Source: Rhodococcus sp. SMB37 (GTDB lineage: Bacteria > Actinomycetota > Actinomycetes > Mycobacteriales > Mycobacteriaceae). From it: a DNA stretch of 64,000 nt. This document shows, piece by piece, positions 25,020 to 34,464 of the stretch. The stretch covers positions 1 through 64,000 of the forward strand of contig NZ_SLVY01000007.1 in the NCBI RefSeq assembly GCF_004345605.1, in the 5' to 3' direction. The position numbers and the translations under genes were made by a program. Position 1 is the first letter of the stretch, and each line of letters begins with the position of its first letter. The notes beneath the pieces are model-generated. The model worked only from the letters and a program-made list of their open reading frames with translations. It was not told the origin of the DNA and did no database searches.

Positions 25020-25361
25020 ATGAGTACGAACATCGACGCTTCCCTGACCGGCGGTGCCGCTGCATCGAACGGTGCCGCTGTATCGAACGGCACCGCAGCC
25101 GACCCCGTGCCCACCACGGAGGCCGAGATCGACGAGCTCCGCCAGGAGATCGACCGACTCGACGCGGAGATCCTGGCCGCAGTCAAGCGTCGCGCCGAGG
25201 TGTCCCGTCTGATCGGCCGTACTCGCATGGCTTCCGGTGGCACCAGGCTGGTTCACAGCCGCGAGATGAAGGTGCTCGAGCGCTTCAGCGAACTCGGCCA
25301 GGAAGGCCACACCCTGGCGATGCTGCTTCTGCGCCTCGGCCGGGGACGCCTCGGCCACTAG
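25020..25361 (+). CDS. Chorismate mutase, intracellular AroQ-delta type
   Basis: A 113-residue chorismate mutase, the counterpart of M. tuberculosis Rv0948c. The AroQ helix-turn starts at EIDELRQEIDRLDAEIL; the active-site residues include R and K of VKRRAEVSRLIGRTR and the E of KVLERFSEL. The C-terminus LLLRLGRGRLGH is the signature tail of this subclass, whose weak activity is boosted by complex formation with DAHP synthase (established for the mycobacterial enzyme). About 25 extra N-terminal residues, rich in Ala/Gly/Asn repeats (GAAASNGAAVSNGTAA), precede the domain. ATG 25020 follows GAGGAG. Divergent from pcrA. Confidence 0.93.
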   Translation: MSTNIDASLTGGAAASNGAAVSNGTAADPVPTTEAEIDELRQEIDRLDAEILAAVKRRAEVSRLIGRTRMASGGTRLVHSREMKVLERFSELGQEGHTLAMLLLRLGRGRLGH

Positions 25362-25400
25362 CAGACGCCCCCGGCCGTCGGTTACTGCGCGGCTCGTCGG

Positions 25401-26852
25401 TTACGGCAGGGCGATGTACTTGGTGTCGAGATACTCCTCGATCCCTTCACTGCCGCCTTCCCGTCCGAGTCCCGAGTCCTTGACCCCGCCGAACGGCGCC
25501 GCGACGTCCGAGACCACTCCGCGGTTGACGCCCAGGATTCCCGAATCGATCGCGTCCGACAGTCGCAGCGCCCGGTCCAGATCCTTGGTGAAGACGTAGG
25601 CCGCCAGTCCGTACTCTGTGTCATTCGCTGCGGCGATCGCCTCGTCCTCCGTGTCGAATCCGCTGATCGCGGCGACGGGCCCGAACACTTCTTCGTGCAG
25701 GATGCGCGCCTGCTGAGGAACGTCGTCGATCACCGTCGCGGGATAGAACCACCCCGGCCCGTCCGGAACCTGTCCGCCGAGGCGCACGCGCGCGCCGGCC
25801 GAGACGGCGTCGTCGACGAGTTCCACGACGGTGTTCCGCTGCGATTCGTTGATCAGGGGCCCGAGTGTCGTGTCCGGGTGGGTACCTGGCCCCACCCGGT
25901 ACGTCGCCATCTTGTCGAGCAGCTTGGTGACGAACTCCTCCTTGACGGAGTTCGCGACGTGGAATCGGTTCGCGGCGGTGCACGCTTCCCCGCCGTTGCG
26001 CAGTTTCGCGGCCACTGCGCCGTCTACGGCAGCGTCGAGGTCGGCGTCGTCGAACACCAGGAACGGCGCGTTGCCACCGAGCTCGAGCGACGTGCGCAGC
26101 AGCGACCGGCCGGCAGCTTCTGCGAGCGAGCGGCCCACCCCGGTCGACCCGGTGAAGGTGAGTTTCCGCAGCCGCGGGTCGTCGAGGAGCGGCCCGGTGA
26201 CGGCGCTCGCGTGTGACGTCGGCAGCACCGAAAGCACGCCTTCGGGAAGTCCTGCTTCGGCGAAGATCTGTGCGAGCAGCATCAGTGTCAGCGGCGTCTC
26301 GGATGCGGGTTTGACCAGCATGGTGCAGCCGGCAGCGAATGCGGGACCGATCTTGCGGGTGCCCATCGCGAGCGGAAAGTTCCACGGGGTGATCGCAAGG
26401 CACGGTCCCACCGGCTGCTTCGTGACGAGGATGCGCCCCGTCCCGGCCGGGGCCTGCGTGTAGCGACCGGCGATCCGGACGGCTTCCTCGGAGAACCACC
26501 GCAGGAACTCGGCACCGTAGGCCACTTCGGATCGGCTCTCGGGCAGAGCTTTGCCCATCTCGAGCGACATGAGGTGGGCGAAGTCGTCGGCGCGGGCGGT
26601 GATCTTCTCGAAGGCGCTCCGCAGGATCTCGCCGCGCTGCCGCGGCGACGTCGCCGCCCAGCCGGGTCCGGCGGCCACGGCCGCGTCGAGCGCCACGGAT
26701 GCGTCGCCGGCCGAGGCGTCTGCCACCCGGGTCAGTTCGTCGCCGGTGGCGGGATCACGGACGGCGAAGGTGTTGCCGTTCTCGGCGGGCACCCAGTGTC
26801 CGCCGAGGAACAGGTCTGTGGGAACGGAACGGATCAACTCTGCGGTGTCCAT
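25401..26852 (-). CDS. gabD: NAD(P)-dependent succinate-semialdehyde dehydrogenase-like ALDH
   Basis: A 483-residue aldehyde dehydrogenase of the succinate-semialdehyde/glutarate-semialdehyde branch. Motifs: TPWNFPLAM (cofactor-binding), FTGSTGVGRSLAEAAG, the general base E in SLELGGNAPFLVF, the nucleophile C in NGGEACTAANRF, and EVFGPVAAI. The GABA-shunt product enters the TCA cycle as succinate. I chose the ATG at 26852; its ribosome-binding site (AAGGAA) is unusually close. The frame stays open upstream without a better start. Divergent from pgi with a 75-bp gap; substrate specificity is inferred. Confidence 0.88.
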   Translation of the reverse strand: MDTAELIRSVPTDLFLGGHWVPAENGNTFAVRDPATGDELTRVADASAGDASVALDAAVAAGPGWAATSPRQRGEILRSAFEKITARADDFAHLMSLEMGKALPESRSEVAYGAEFLRWFSEEAVRIAGRYTQAPAGTGRILVTKQPVGPCLAITPWNFPLAMGTRKIGPAFAAGCTMLVKPASETPLTLMLLAQIFAEAGLPEGVLSVLPTSHASAVTGPLLDDPRLRKLTFTGSTGVGRSLAEAAGRSLLRTSLELGGNAPFLVFDDADLDAAVDGAVAAKLRNGGEACTAANRFHVANSVKEEFVTKLLDKMATYRVGPGTHPDTTLGPLINESQRNTVVELVDDAVSAGARVRLGGQVPDGPGWFYPATVIDDVPQQARILHEEVFGPVAAISGFDTEDEAIAAANDTEYGLAAYVFTKDLDRALRLSDAIDSGILGVNRGVVSDVAAPFGGVKDSGLGREGGSEGIEEYLDTKYIALP

Positions 26853-26927
26853 TTCCTTATAATGCTTGATAGGACACCTTTCGTCACCAGCCCGGCAGTA
26901 ACCGCAGGTGAGAGTTAGGCTTCTCGC

Positions 26928-28562
26928 ATGATCGACATCACCTCCACCGTCGAATGGCAGGAACTCGCTGCGCATCGGGCGGAGGTCGAGTCGATACACC
27001 TGCGGGACCTCTTCGAGCAGGACCCTCAGCGTGCCACGCGGATGTACACCACGGCGGGCGATCTGTCGATCGACTACAGCAAGCATCGGATCACCGACCG
27101 GACCCTGGAGTTGCTGCTCGGTCTCGTGCGGGCAGCACGGGTCGAGGACCGGCGGGACGCGATGTTCGCCGGTGAGCGGATCAACGTCACCGAAGGTCGC
27201 TCCGTGCTGCACACCGCACTGCGACTTCCCCGCGGCTCGTCGCTGGTCGTCGACGGCGAGGACGTGGCCGCGCAGGTACACGAGGTACTCGACGCGATGG
27301 GCGAGTTCACCGACCGGGTGCGTTCGGGTGGGTGGCGCGGCGCCACCGGCGAGCGGATCGCAACTGTGGTCAACATCGGTATCGGCGGCTCCGATCTGGG
27401 GCCGGTGATGGTCACCCGCGCGATGCGGTACTACGCCGACGGTCCCGAGGTTCGGTTCGTGTCGAATGTGGATCCGGCGGATCTGACTGCAGTGCTCACC
27501 GGACTCGACCCCGCGACGACATTGTTCGTGGTGGCGTCGAAGACCTTCTCGACACTCGAAACCCTGTCGAACGCCACGTCCGCGCGTCGCTGGCTGGTCG
27601 CCGCGCTCGGAGACGAGGCGGTGGCATCACATTTCGTGGCGGTCTCGACGCATCGTGAACGGGTCGTCGAGTTCGGGATCGATCCGGCGAACATGTTCGG
27701 GTTCTGGGACTGGGTCGGAGGCCGCTACTCGGTGGATGCGGCGATCGGGTTGTCAGTGATGTGCGCGATCGGCCGCGACCGGTTCGCGGAGTTCTTGGCC
27801 GGCTTCCACACGATGGACTCGCATTTCCGCACGGCGCCACTGGAGGACAACGCTCCGGTCCTACTCGGGATACTGGGCCTGTGGTACACGAGCTTCCTCG
27901 GCGCGGAGTCGCGGGCGGTGTTGCCGTATGCCAATGACCTGGTGCGGTTTCCGGCATACCTGCAGCAGCTGACGATGGAGTCGAACGGCAAGTCGGTGCG
28001 GGTCGACGGATCTGCCGTCGACTACCCGACCGGGGAGATCTTCTGGGGTGAGCCGGGCACGAACGGGCAGCACGCGTTCTATCAGCTTCTTCATCAGGGC
28101 ACGCATCTGGTGCCGGCCGATTTCATCGGGTTCGCGCGCGCCCTGGTAGACCTGCCGGGCCGCGACGGCACCGGGTCGATGCAGGCGATCCTGATGGCGA
28201 ACATGCTGGCGCAGTCGAAGGTGCTGGCGTTCGGGAAGTCTGCGGAGCAGATCCGCGCCGAGGGCACCTCGGACGAACTTGTGGCACACAAGGTGATGCC
28301 AGGCAATCGTCCGTCGACGACGATCCTCGCGCCGCAGTTGTCGCCGTCAACGCTCGGCCAGCTGATCGCGTTGTACGAACACCAGGTGTTCGTACAAGGT
28401 GTGGTGTGGGGTATCGATTCGTTCGATCAGTGGGGAGTGGAGTTGGGGAAGGTCCAGGCCACGGCGTTGCAGCCGGCGCTGGAGAGCGACAGCGCCCCGT
28501 CGACGGGCGACGCCTCGACCGACGCACTCATCCGCACGTATCACCGCATGCGACAGAGCTGA
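26928..28562 (+). CDS. pgi: Glucose-6-phosphate isomerase
   Basis: A 544-residue phosphoglucose isomerase interconverting glucose 6-phosphate and fructose 6-phosphate. Motifs: [16 protein letters not shown] (sugar-phosphate loop), [30 protein letters not shown] (signature 1), [15 protein letters not shown] (H) and [14 protein letters not shown] with the catalytic Lys (signature 2). Full length, single-domain bacterial form; Rv0946c counterpart. Confidence 0.98.
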   Translation: MIDITSTVEWQELAAHRAEVESIHLRDLFEQDPQRATRMYTTAGDLSIDYSKHRITDRTLELLLGLVRAARVEDRRDAMFAGERINVTEGRSVLHTALRLPRGSSLVVDGEDVAAQVHEVLDAMGEFTDRVRSGGWRGATGERIATVVNIGIGGSDLGPVMVTRAMRYYADGPEVRFVSNVDPADLTAVLTGLDPATTLFVVASKTFSTLETLSNATSARRWLVAALGDEAVASHFVAVSTHRERVVEFGIDPANMFGFWDWVGGRYSVDAAIGLSVMCAIGRDRFAEFLAGFHTMDSHFRTAPLEDNAPVLLGILGLWYTSFLGAESRAVLPYANDLVRFPAYLQQLTMESNGKSVRVDGSAVDYPTGEIFWGEPGTNGQHAFYQLLHQGTHLVPADFIGFARALVDLPGRDGTGSMQAILMANMLAQSKVLAFGKSAEQIRAEGTSDELVAHKVMPGNRPSTTILAPQLSPSTLGQLIALYEHQVFVQGVVWGIDSFDQWGVELGKVQATALQPALESDSAPSTGDASTDALIRTYHRMRQS

Positions 28563-28568
28563 CGAAAT

Positions 28569-29375
28569 TCAGGCCGCCCGCGGATCCGACCACGTCGACG
28601 TCGTGTGGATCCGGCCTCTCGAGTCGATGAGACGACCCGCGAGCTCGTATTGCTCGAGCCAGGACAGCGCCCCGATTCCCCGGTGCAGGGCTGTCGTCGC
28701 GGCGGAGTCGGCCCACACCGCGTCCGCTGCGATGACGGTGATCGTGCCCCATCGCTGCTCGTCACCGGTCGATGTTCGCGAACTCATCGCGGCACCTGCC
28801 GGCAGCTCGACGATTCCGTGATCGGGCAGTGACACCTGCCACCCGCCCGCCGGGCAGTGTCCAGCAGTGGCGATCGTGTCGCCCATCTGCACCAGCACCC
28901 CGCATTCGAGAACGGTCGCGACGAGCGTTGCCGCCCTGTCGGTGACGTCGGCGTGCGCGGTGGCGGTGATGTCGAGGCTCGCGCCCCACGGCGCGAGCAC
29001 CGTGTCGTCGTCGAGCTGGACGTCGAGATAGCGCGGAATCGGGTGGATCGGAGGCACCGACCTCCCGTCGAGGGTCGCGTCGTCGCCCGCGACAGGATCG
29101 ACCGCGCCGTCGGTCATCCGCGCGGCCCACAGCGCCGACCGCAGGAGGGCCGCGAGCCTGGGACTCACCCGCACGGGTGTGCCCTGCGCCAGGTTGACCG
29201 CATGGATCTCCGCGTCGCCGCGTCGGAGGTCGCATGCGGCCGCGGACTCTTCGATCACCGACCGCACAAGCTCTTCGGCGTCACCGAGTGCCGCGCACTC
29301 GGTGACTGCCAGTGCGACGTCTTCCCCCCACCCCCGCCACTGTGTGCTGCTGATCATGACGGGCACCACCCGCAA
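28569..29375 (-). CDS. Divergent ApbE-family protein (FAD:protein FMN transferase-like)
   Basis: A 268-residue protein related to ApbE flavin transferases. Recognisable parts: DLRRGDAEIHAVNLAQGTPV (residues about 50-69), ALWAARMTDGAVDPVAG, MGDTIATAG (where ApbE has LGG-x-x-x-x-G), and IAADAVWADSAATTALHRG (the metal-binding D region). The KGYAVD lysine motif is replaced by ATAHADVTDRAA and the HIxDP motif is missing, so catalysis is doubtful. No signal peptide; most ApbE proteins are exported. It follows the AidB-like gene by 77 bases. ATG 29357 is an alternative start. Confidence 0.7.
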   Translation of the reverse strand: MRVVPVMISSTQWRGWGEDVALAVTECAALGDAEELVRSVIEESAAACDLRRGDAEIHAVNLAQGTPVRVSPRLAALLRSALWAARMTDGAVDPVAGDDATLDGRSVPPIHPIPRYLDVQLDDDTVLAPWGASLDITATAHADVTDRAATLVATVLECGVLVQMGDTIATAGHCPAGGWQVSLPDHGIVELPAGAAMSSRTSTGDEQRWGTITVIAADAVWADSAATTALHRGIGALSWLEQYELAGRLIDSRGRIHTTSTWSDPRAA

Positions 29376-29452
29376 TCGTTTCAGGGACGTTGGCTTCCAG
29401 TATGCCCTGAATATTCGCGCCGGTCAGGTGCCGAAACAGACCTCGATAGTGA

Positions 29453-31075
29453 TCAGATTCGAGACAGAATGCCCGCGGTGTCGACTCCTGTGGGCAGAGT
29501 GCCCAGTGCGATTCCCCAGTCGGAATCGAGTCGGCTCGCGCAGAACGCATCGGCCACCGCCGGGTGACCGTGCCGGACGAGCTGGGCGCCCTGCAGCACC
29601 AGCGCCATGAGTTCGACGATGCGTCGGGCTCGGTATTCGATGTTCTCGAAGTCGGCGAGTTCCTTACCGACGCGCGCGATCGCGTCGTCGAGCCGGCTGT
29701 CGGCGCCCTCGGCGGCCCGGACCTCGGAGAAGAACGCTTCGACGCTGTCGGGTTGCTTGACCATCGCGCGGAGTGCGTCGAGAGCAGCGACGTTGCCCGA
29801 GCCCTCCCAGATGGACATGAGCGGCGCCTCCCGATAGAGCCGCGGCATACCCGATTCTTCGGCGTAGCCGTTGCCACCGAGACATTCGAGGGCTTCGGCG
29901 CTGTGCGCGGGAGCGCGCTTGCACACCCAGTACTTGGTCACCGCCAGCGCGATCCGGCGCAGCGCCGCTTCCTGTTCGTCACCGCCCGCGCGATCGGTTG
30001 CTCCGGCAAGACGCATCATCATGGTGGTGGCCGCCTCGGATTCGACGACGAGATCGGCGAGGACGTTGCGCATGAGCGGCTGATCGATGAGCAGCGCACC
30101 GAAGGCCTTGCGATGACGCGCGTGGTGCACAGCGCGCAGCGTGGCCATCCGCATGCCGGTCGACGAGCCGATGACGCAATCGAGCCTGGTCATGTTGACC
30201 ATCTCGATGATCGTGTTGACGCCGCGACCTTCGGGTCCGACGAGCGTGCCGATCGCACCCTGATATTCGATCTCGGACGACGCGTTGGACTTGTTGCCGA
30301 GTTTGTCCTTGAGACGCTGGATGTGGATACGGTTGCGGGTGCCGTCGGGCAGTACCCGCGGCAGCAGGAAGCACGACGAGCCGTTCTCGGTGTTCGCCAG
30401 GGTCAGGAACATGTCGGACATCGGAGCCGACGTGAACCACTTGTGCCCGACGATCGTGTAGCTGCCGTCGGCGTTGGGCGTCGCGGTCGTGGTGTTCGCC
30501 CGCACGTCCGAACCGCCCTGCTTCTCGGTCATGGACATGCCGGCGATCAGGCCGCGCTTGGACGACGGTTCGCGCAGGCCGAAGTCGTAGTGGGGTGCCG
30601 CGAGGAGCGGCTCGTAGACCGCGGCGAGTTCGGGGTTGTGCCGCAAGGCAGGGATCGCGGCGTAGGTCATGGAAATCGGGCACATGTGCCCGGCGTCGGC
30701 CTGCCCCCACACATAGAACTTGGCGGCGCGGGCGACGTGCGCACCCGGACGAGGATCGCTCCACGGTGCACCGTGCAGGCCGTGCTCGACGGCGACGGTC
30801 ATCAGATCGTGCCAGTGCGGATGGAATTCGACTTCGTCGATCCGGTTTCCGTAGCGGTCGTGGGTGTGCAGAACGGGCGGGTACTCGTTGGCGAGCCTGC
30901 CCCATTCCTGCGCCTCGACACCACCTGCGCGCGCACCGAGTTCACGGACTTCGTCCTCGGCCCAGGACGCGCCCTCGCGGCGGAGCCCTTCGAGCAGTGC
31001 CTGGTCGTCGGCGGCCTGGTAGGGCACGAGATCGGGTACCTGATTGAACACTTCGTGGGTGGCCGGGAATGTCAT
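29453..31075 (-). CDS. AidB-like acyl-CoA dehydrogenase family protein
   Basis: A 540-residue flavoprotein of the acyl-CoA dehydrogenase superfamily, AidB branch. Landmarks: MTEKQGGSDVRANTT (FAD-binding), KWFTSAP, and the C-terminal ECLGGNGYAEESGMPRLYREAP, which runs straight into IWEGSGNVAALDALRAM and is diagnostic of AidB-type proteins. E. coli AidB binds DNA and protects against alkylation; others oxidise isovaleryl- or other acyl-CoA. Cannot be separated from sequence. Its start overlaps by 4 bases the stop of the TetR gene, so the regulator is cotranscribed and probably controls both. Confidence 0.88.
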   Translation of the reverse strand: MTFPATHEVFNQVPDLVPYQAADDQALLEGLRREGASWAEDEVRELGARAGGVEAQEWGRLANEYPPVLHTHDRYGNRIDEVEFHPHWHDLMTVAVEHGLHGAPWSDPRPGAHVARAAKFYVWGQADAGHMCPISMTYAAIPALRHNPELAAVYEPLLAAPHYDFGLREPSSKRGLIAGMSMTEKQGGSDVRANTTTATPNADGSYTIVGHKWFTSAPMSDMFLTLANTENGSSCFLLPRVLPDGTRNRIHIQRLKDKLGNKSNASSEIEYQGAIGTLVGPEGRGVNTIIEMVNMTRLDCVIGSSTGMRMATLRAVHHARHRKAFGALLIDQPLMRNVLADLVVESEAATTMMMRLAGATDRAGGDEQEAALRRIALAVTKYWVCKRAPAHSAEALECLGGNGYAEESGMPRLYREAPLMSIWEGSGNVAALDALRAMVKQPDSVEAFFSEVRAAEGADSRLDDAIARVGKELADFENIEYRARRIVELMALVLQGAQLVRHGHPAVADAFCASRLDSDWGIALGTLPTGVDTAGILSRI

Positions 31076-31722
31076 GACGGAGCTCCTTCGGGCTGGTCCA
31101 GGGCAAGGTCTGATCCCGCCGCCCGCAGGGCGAGGGTCACGAGATCAGGGACGGTGGTGGCGGACGCCTCGCCGGCGCCGAGGGGACCGGTGAGGACTTC
31201 GCCGACGGCCCCGACGAGGGCCGCGGCCACGAGGTCGGGGTCTTGCGGGGGAAGTTCGCCGGTAGTGACGCCGAAGCGGATCGCGTCGGCGAATGCCCCG
31301 GCGAACGCGCGGCGGAAGACGAGACGTTCGGCGTCGACGGCCGCGTCCACCGGTTCTGCGAGCAAGGCGTACGCCAGCGTGGGTTTCCGCAATGCTCGGG
31401 AGGCGAAGGTCTCGACGACCCGCGCGACACGTTCGGCGGCCGATCCGGCGGAGGCGACGGCGTTGACGGCGTCGACCTCGCGGCCGCACTGTTCGCGGAA
31501 GACCCGGACCATGAGATCGGACTTGTCCGTGAAATGCCGATAGACGGTGCCGGTGGCGACCCCGGCTCGCTCGGCGACGGCCGCGATGGACAAACCCTGG
31601 TACCCGCGCTCGGTGAGCAGCCCGACCGCCGCGGACGCAATCGAGTCGCGTTGCGCGTCGAGTCGCTGCTGCACTGCGGGGGTTCGCCGATAGGCCACAC
31701 CAAGTATTGAACCTGGATTCAT
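31072..31722 (-). CDS. TetR family regulator, cotranscribed with AidB-like gene
   Basis: A 216-residue TetR repressor. The N-terminal helix-turn-helix is typical: LTERGYQGLSIAAVAERAGVA followed by TGTVYRHFTDKSDLM (residues about 35-70). The ligand domain is Ala-rich with no identifiable ligand. I chose the ATG at 31722 (MNPGSILGVAYRR); a TTG four codons upstream would run into the divergent promoter. It lies upstream of and overlaps the AidB-like gene, and is divergent from the condensation-fold gene. Confidence 0.88.
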   Translation of the reverse strand: MNPGSILGVAYRRTPAVQQRLDAQRDSIASAAVGLLTERGYQGLSIAAVAERAGVATGTVYRHFTDKSDLMVRVFREQCGREVDAVNAVASAGSAAERVARVVETFASRALRKPTLAYALLAEPVDAAVDAERLVFRRAFAGAFADAIRFGVTTGELPPQDPDLVAAALVGAVGEVLTGPLGAGEASATTVPDLVTLALRAAGSDLALDQPEGAPS

Positions 31723-31734
31723 ATCTTGAGTCAA
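31709..31734. promoter_or_regulatory. Candidate TetR operator in the divergent promoter
   Basis: Two short inverted repeats lie across the start of the TetR gene: an imperfect TGAACCTGGATTCA (31709-31722) and a perfect CTTGAGTCAAG (31725-31735 region). TetR proteins often bind such palindromes at their own promoter. Assignment is by position only. Confidence 0.4.
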
Positions 31735-31778
31735 GGGAACCGCTGCCCAGACCGGAAGTCGGCGATACCGTCGTATTT

Positions 31779-33065
31779 GTGAACCGTCGCAACGACCCGA
31801 CCGCCGAGCACACCGTCGGCACCAGAACCGATCGCCTCACGGTGGTGGACGAGATATTCCTGCACAAGCACCGAGGTCTCGGTCTCCCGGCGGTGATGCA
31901 AGGCGTGTGGCGCACCGACGACCACATCGACGCTCCCCTGCTCATCTCGCTGCACGATGCGTTGTCGCAGGGTCCGCTGGGCCGGAGGGTGGTGCGGTCG
32001 AAGATCCCCGGTGCCCGCCCCCACTTCGAACCCACCACCGTGTCGTATCCCGTGCGCTACACGAACGATCCTCTCGGCGACGGCAAGATCCTCGACTGGG
32101 CCGACGCCCAGGCCGAGGTCGACATCGACCCCTCGCATGCTCCGGGCTGGGCCCTCGCAGCTGCCCCCGTCGCGGGCGGCGGCACCGTCATCTCACTCGT
32201 GTGCTCGCACGTCCTCACGGACGCTCGCGGACTGATCGACGCGGTGACCGATGCTCTGGCCGGAAAGGGCATCGCCACCGAAGACGACGGATCGTCGGCC
32301 GCATCCGACTCCGACCTCCGCGACGCCCTGCACCTGACCGGACGCGTCGTCAAAGGCCTGCGCAACGTGCGCTTCGGAAGCTCGGGTGAGGCCCCTCCCC
32401 CGCCGCACATCGTGCGATCGAAGGCCCGTACCGCACTCGTCGACGTCGACGCCGCGGCGTGGGACGAGGCAGCGCACGCCGCCGGAGGCTCCTCCAACTC
32501 ACTGTTCCTCGCGATCACGACCGGCATCGCCACGCGCGCAGGACTCACGCTGCCGATGCGCATCGCGATCCCGGTCGACGTGCGCGAGTCCGGCACCGCG
32601 TCCAACGGCGTGATGATCACCGAACTGGTCGCCGACGAGGGCGACACAGCGGCGACACTGCGCGCCAAGGCCTCGGCCGCCTACCGCACCCCGAGAGAGG
32701 CAGCTCCGTACGGGATTCCCGACGAGATCCTCCAATTGATGCCCGACCGGGTAGCCGCGCACCGCGCGCGGCAGTCGGCAGAACGCGAGCTGATGTGCTC
32801 GAACATCGGCCGTACACCACCGCTGTTCGACGCGTTCGGTCCGCATCCCAGCCGCGGCGTCGCCATGCGGGCGATGCATCCCGGCCTCGACACGCTGCAT
32901 GTGTCGACGCCCACGAAACTGTCGTCGTATCTGAACCGCAATCGCGGCACCTACTCGCTGGCACTCGTCGCACTGGACGAGGACGCCTTCCCCGACGCTG
33001 CCACGCTGCGCAGGTATGTCGACGACGAAATGGGCGCCCGCGGTCTCGAGCCCGCGCACTGGTGA
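31779..33065 (+). CDS. Condensation-fold acyltransferase-like protein
   Basis: A 428-residue protein resembling the chloramphenicol-acetyltransferase/condensation superfamily (PapA or wax-ester-synthase type). The catalytic HHxxxDG motif appears as SHVLTDARG (about residue 148): the second His and Asp are kept, the first His is Ser and the final Gly is displaced. A C-terminal DFG-like region is not clear (DAFGPHP). Possible roles are ester or amide formation on lipids. The GTG at 31779 is chosen; an upstream TTG at 31707 (452 residues) would overlap the divergent TetR gene's start. Convergent with the sigma factor gene. Confidence 0.65.
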   Translation: MNRRNDPTAEHTVGTRTDRLTVVDEIFLHKHRGLGLPAVMQGVWRTDDHIDAPLLISLHDALSQGPLGRRVVRSKIPGARPHFEPTTVSYPVRYTNDPLGDGKILDWADAQAEVDIDPSHAPGWALAAAPVAGGGTVISLVCSHVLTDARGLIDAVTDALAGKGIATEDDGSSAASDSDLRDALHLTGRVVKGLRNVRFGSSGEAPPPPHIVRSKARTALVDVDAAAWDEAAHAAGGSSNSLFLAITTGIATRAGLTLPMRIAIPVDVRESGTASNGVMITELVADEGDTAATLRAKASAAYRTPREAAPYGIPDEILQLMPDRVAAHRARQSAERELMCSNIGRTPPLFDAFGPHPSRGVAMRAMHPGLDTLHVSTPTKLSSYLNRNRGTYSLALVALDEDAFPDAATLRRYVDDEMGARGLEPAHW

Positions 33066-33068
33066 GAG

Positions 33069-33587
33069 TCACACTGCGGGGGCGAGTGCCTCCACCAGGC
33101 GGGTGCGCGCACGATTGATGCGACTCTTGACCGTCTGCACCGGAATTCCCTGATGTTCGGCGATCTCGGCGTAACTGAGCTGCGCGTATTCACGGAGGAC
33201 GACTGCCGTGCGGTATTCGTCCGGCAGATCTGCGAGCGCGCGGCGCACTGCATCGACGTCGACGACGCGGTCGGCCACCGTGGGCTCCGAACTCGCGCCG
33301 AGATCGATCTCGTCGACCATGACCTCGCGGCGACGACGCACGGTCGCCAGAGCAGCGTTCGCCGCAATGCGGTGTAGCCACGTGCTGAATTTGGCGGTAC
33401 CCCGGAACTTGTCCAGGTTCTGCCATGCCGCAGTCAAGGCGTCCTGCAGCGCGTCCTCGGCGTCGTGCCGATTTCCGGTGATCTGGAGGCACACCGCCCA
33501 GGTCCGGGTTCGATAAGCACCCACCAGCTCACCGAACGCTGCGGTGTCGCCGGCTCGGCACTGCTCGATCAGCTCGTCGTCGTTCAT
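33069..33587 (-). CDS. ECF-type RNA polymerase sigma factor
   Basis: A 172-residue sigma-70 family factor with region 2 (about residues 5-80: DAEDALQDALTAAWQNLDKFRG, then FSTWLHRIAANAAL) and region 4 (about 115-165: LPDEYRTAVVLREYAQLSYAEIAEHQGIPVQTVKSRINRARTRL, quoted in parts). No anti-sigma factor gene adjoins it. It is the last gene of the leftward dynamin/Hsp70 cluster, so it might be controlled by one of those proteins or act on the cluster itself. Confidence 0.92.
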   Translation of the reverse strand: MNDDELIEQCRAGDTAAFGELVGAYRTRTWAVCLQITGNRHDAEDALQDALTAAWQNLDKFRGTAKFSTWLHRIAANAALATVRRRREVMVDEIDLGASSEPTVADRVVDVDAVRRALADLPDEYRTAVVLREYAQLSYAEIAEHQGIPVQTVKSRINRARTRLVEALAPAV

Positions 33588-33639
33588 TCACACCCCCATG
33601 TCGTGGCGGTAGATTACCGCCCTCGACGTCGGTCGGGCA

Positions 33640-33963
33640 TCACCATCCCTGGTCGAGGCCGTCCAGTCCACCGGAGACCGGATCGTCCAGGTCGGTGCCC
33701 AGGTCGCTGTACACGTCGGGGGTATCGTCTTCCGGCCCGGAATCGGTGTCGCCGAGGACGATGTCGTCATCCTCCGGAACGATGTCGCCGCCGTCGGCCG
33801 GTGCAGATGCCTCATCGGGCACGAGCTCGGAGGCGACGACCGCCGCATCAGGATCCACCGCCGCTCCCACCGCTGCGGTCCAGACGTCGTCGGGTACGGG
33901 TTCGAGGGCACTGTCGGGCGACAGCCCCAAGGCCTTCCACAGGGAGACATCCGATTCGTTCAT
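33640..33963 (-). CDS. Small acidic protein of the dynamin/Hsp70 cluster
   Basis: A 107-residue protein with no family I recognise. It begins MNESDVSLWKALGLSPDSA, is very rich in Asp, and has no signal peptide or membrane segment. The second half is almost devoid of basic residues (DDDIVLGDTDSGPEDD) and is probably disordered. It lies 23 bp downstream of the calcium-loop repeat protein and 52 bp upstream of the sigma factor gene, within one leftward transcription unit. Confidence 0.7.
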   Translation of the reverse strand: MNESDVSLWKALGLSPDSALEPVPDDVWTAAVGAAVDPDAAVVASELVPDEASAPADGGDIVPEDDDIVLGDTDSGPEDDTPDVYSDLGTDLDDPVSGGLDGLDQGW

Positions 33964-33985
33964 CGCGTCACCTTCCCGGAGTCGG

Positions 33986-34366
33986 TCACATCAGGTCGGT
34001 CGAGTCGGTGGACCCCGCCGATCCGGTGTCGGGTTCGAGTGTGTAGACCTCGTCGGCGTAGCCGTCCTGGTCGTAGTCGACGCCCATCACGTCGGCCACA
34101 CCGTCGCCATCGACGTCGATCATCACGGTGTCGACGATACCGTCGCCGTCCATGTCGAAATTGCCTTCGTCGATCACGCCGTCCTGGTTGTGGTCGAACA
34201 GTGCGCCATCGATGCGGCCGTCGCCGTCGAGATCGACGTACAGGGTGTCGGCAACTCCGTCGCCGTCACGGTCGACCGCACCTTCGCCGAGTGCCGGGTT
34301 CGGGATCGGGATCGGGCTCTGCTCCGAGCTGGATCCGGGTCCGACACCGTAAGGATTCTGGGCCAT
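33986..34366 (-). CDS. Protein built of EF-hand-like calcium-loop repeats
   Basis: A 126-residue protein whose centre is six consecutive loops of the type DxDxDGxxD: DRDGDGVAD, DLDGDGRID, DHNQDGVID, DMDGDGIVD, DVDGDGVAD and DYDQDGYAD, spaced about 11 residues. These resemble the calcium loops of dockerins, thrombospondin type-3 repeats and EF hands. There is no signal peptide, so unlike most such proteins it appears cytoplasmic, or leaves the cell by another route. Two ATGs are possible; 34366 has better ribosome-site spacing (GAGG, 5 bases). Part of the dynamin cluster. Confidence 0.75.
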   Translation of the reverse strand: MAQNPYGVGPGSSSEQSPIPIPNPALGEGAVDRDGDGVADTLYVDLDGDGRIDGALFDHNQDGVIDEGNFDMDGDGIVDTVMIDVDGDGVADVMGVDYDQDGYADEVYTLEPDTGSAGSTDSTDLM

Positions 34367-34464
34367 CATGTCCTCGATTCTCGCTGCTCACCGTGCTTAC
34401 AACAATGAGATGCAGCGGCAACCGCAAATGTTCCCGACCGACGAAGATTCGTCGAGCGCGCGCA

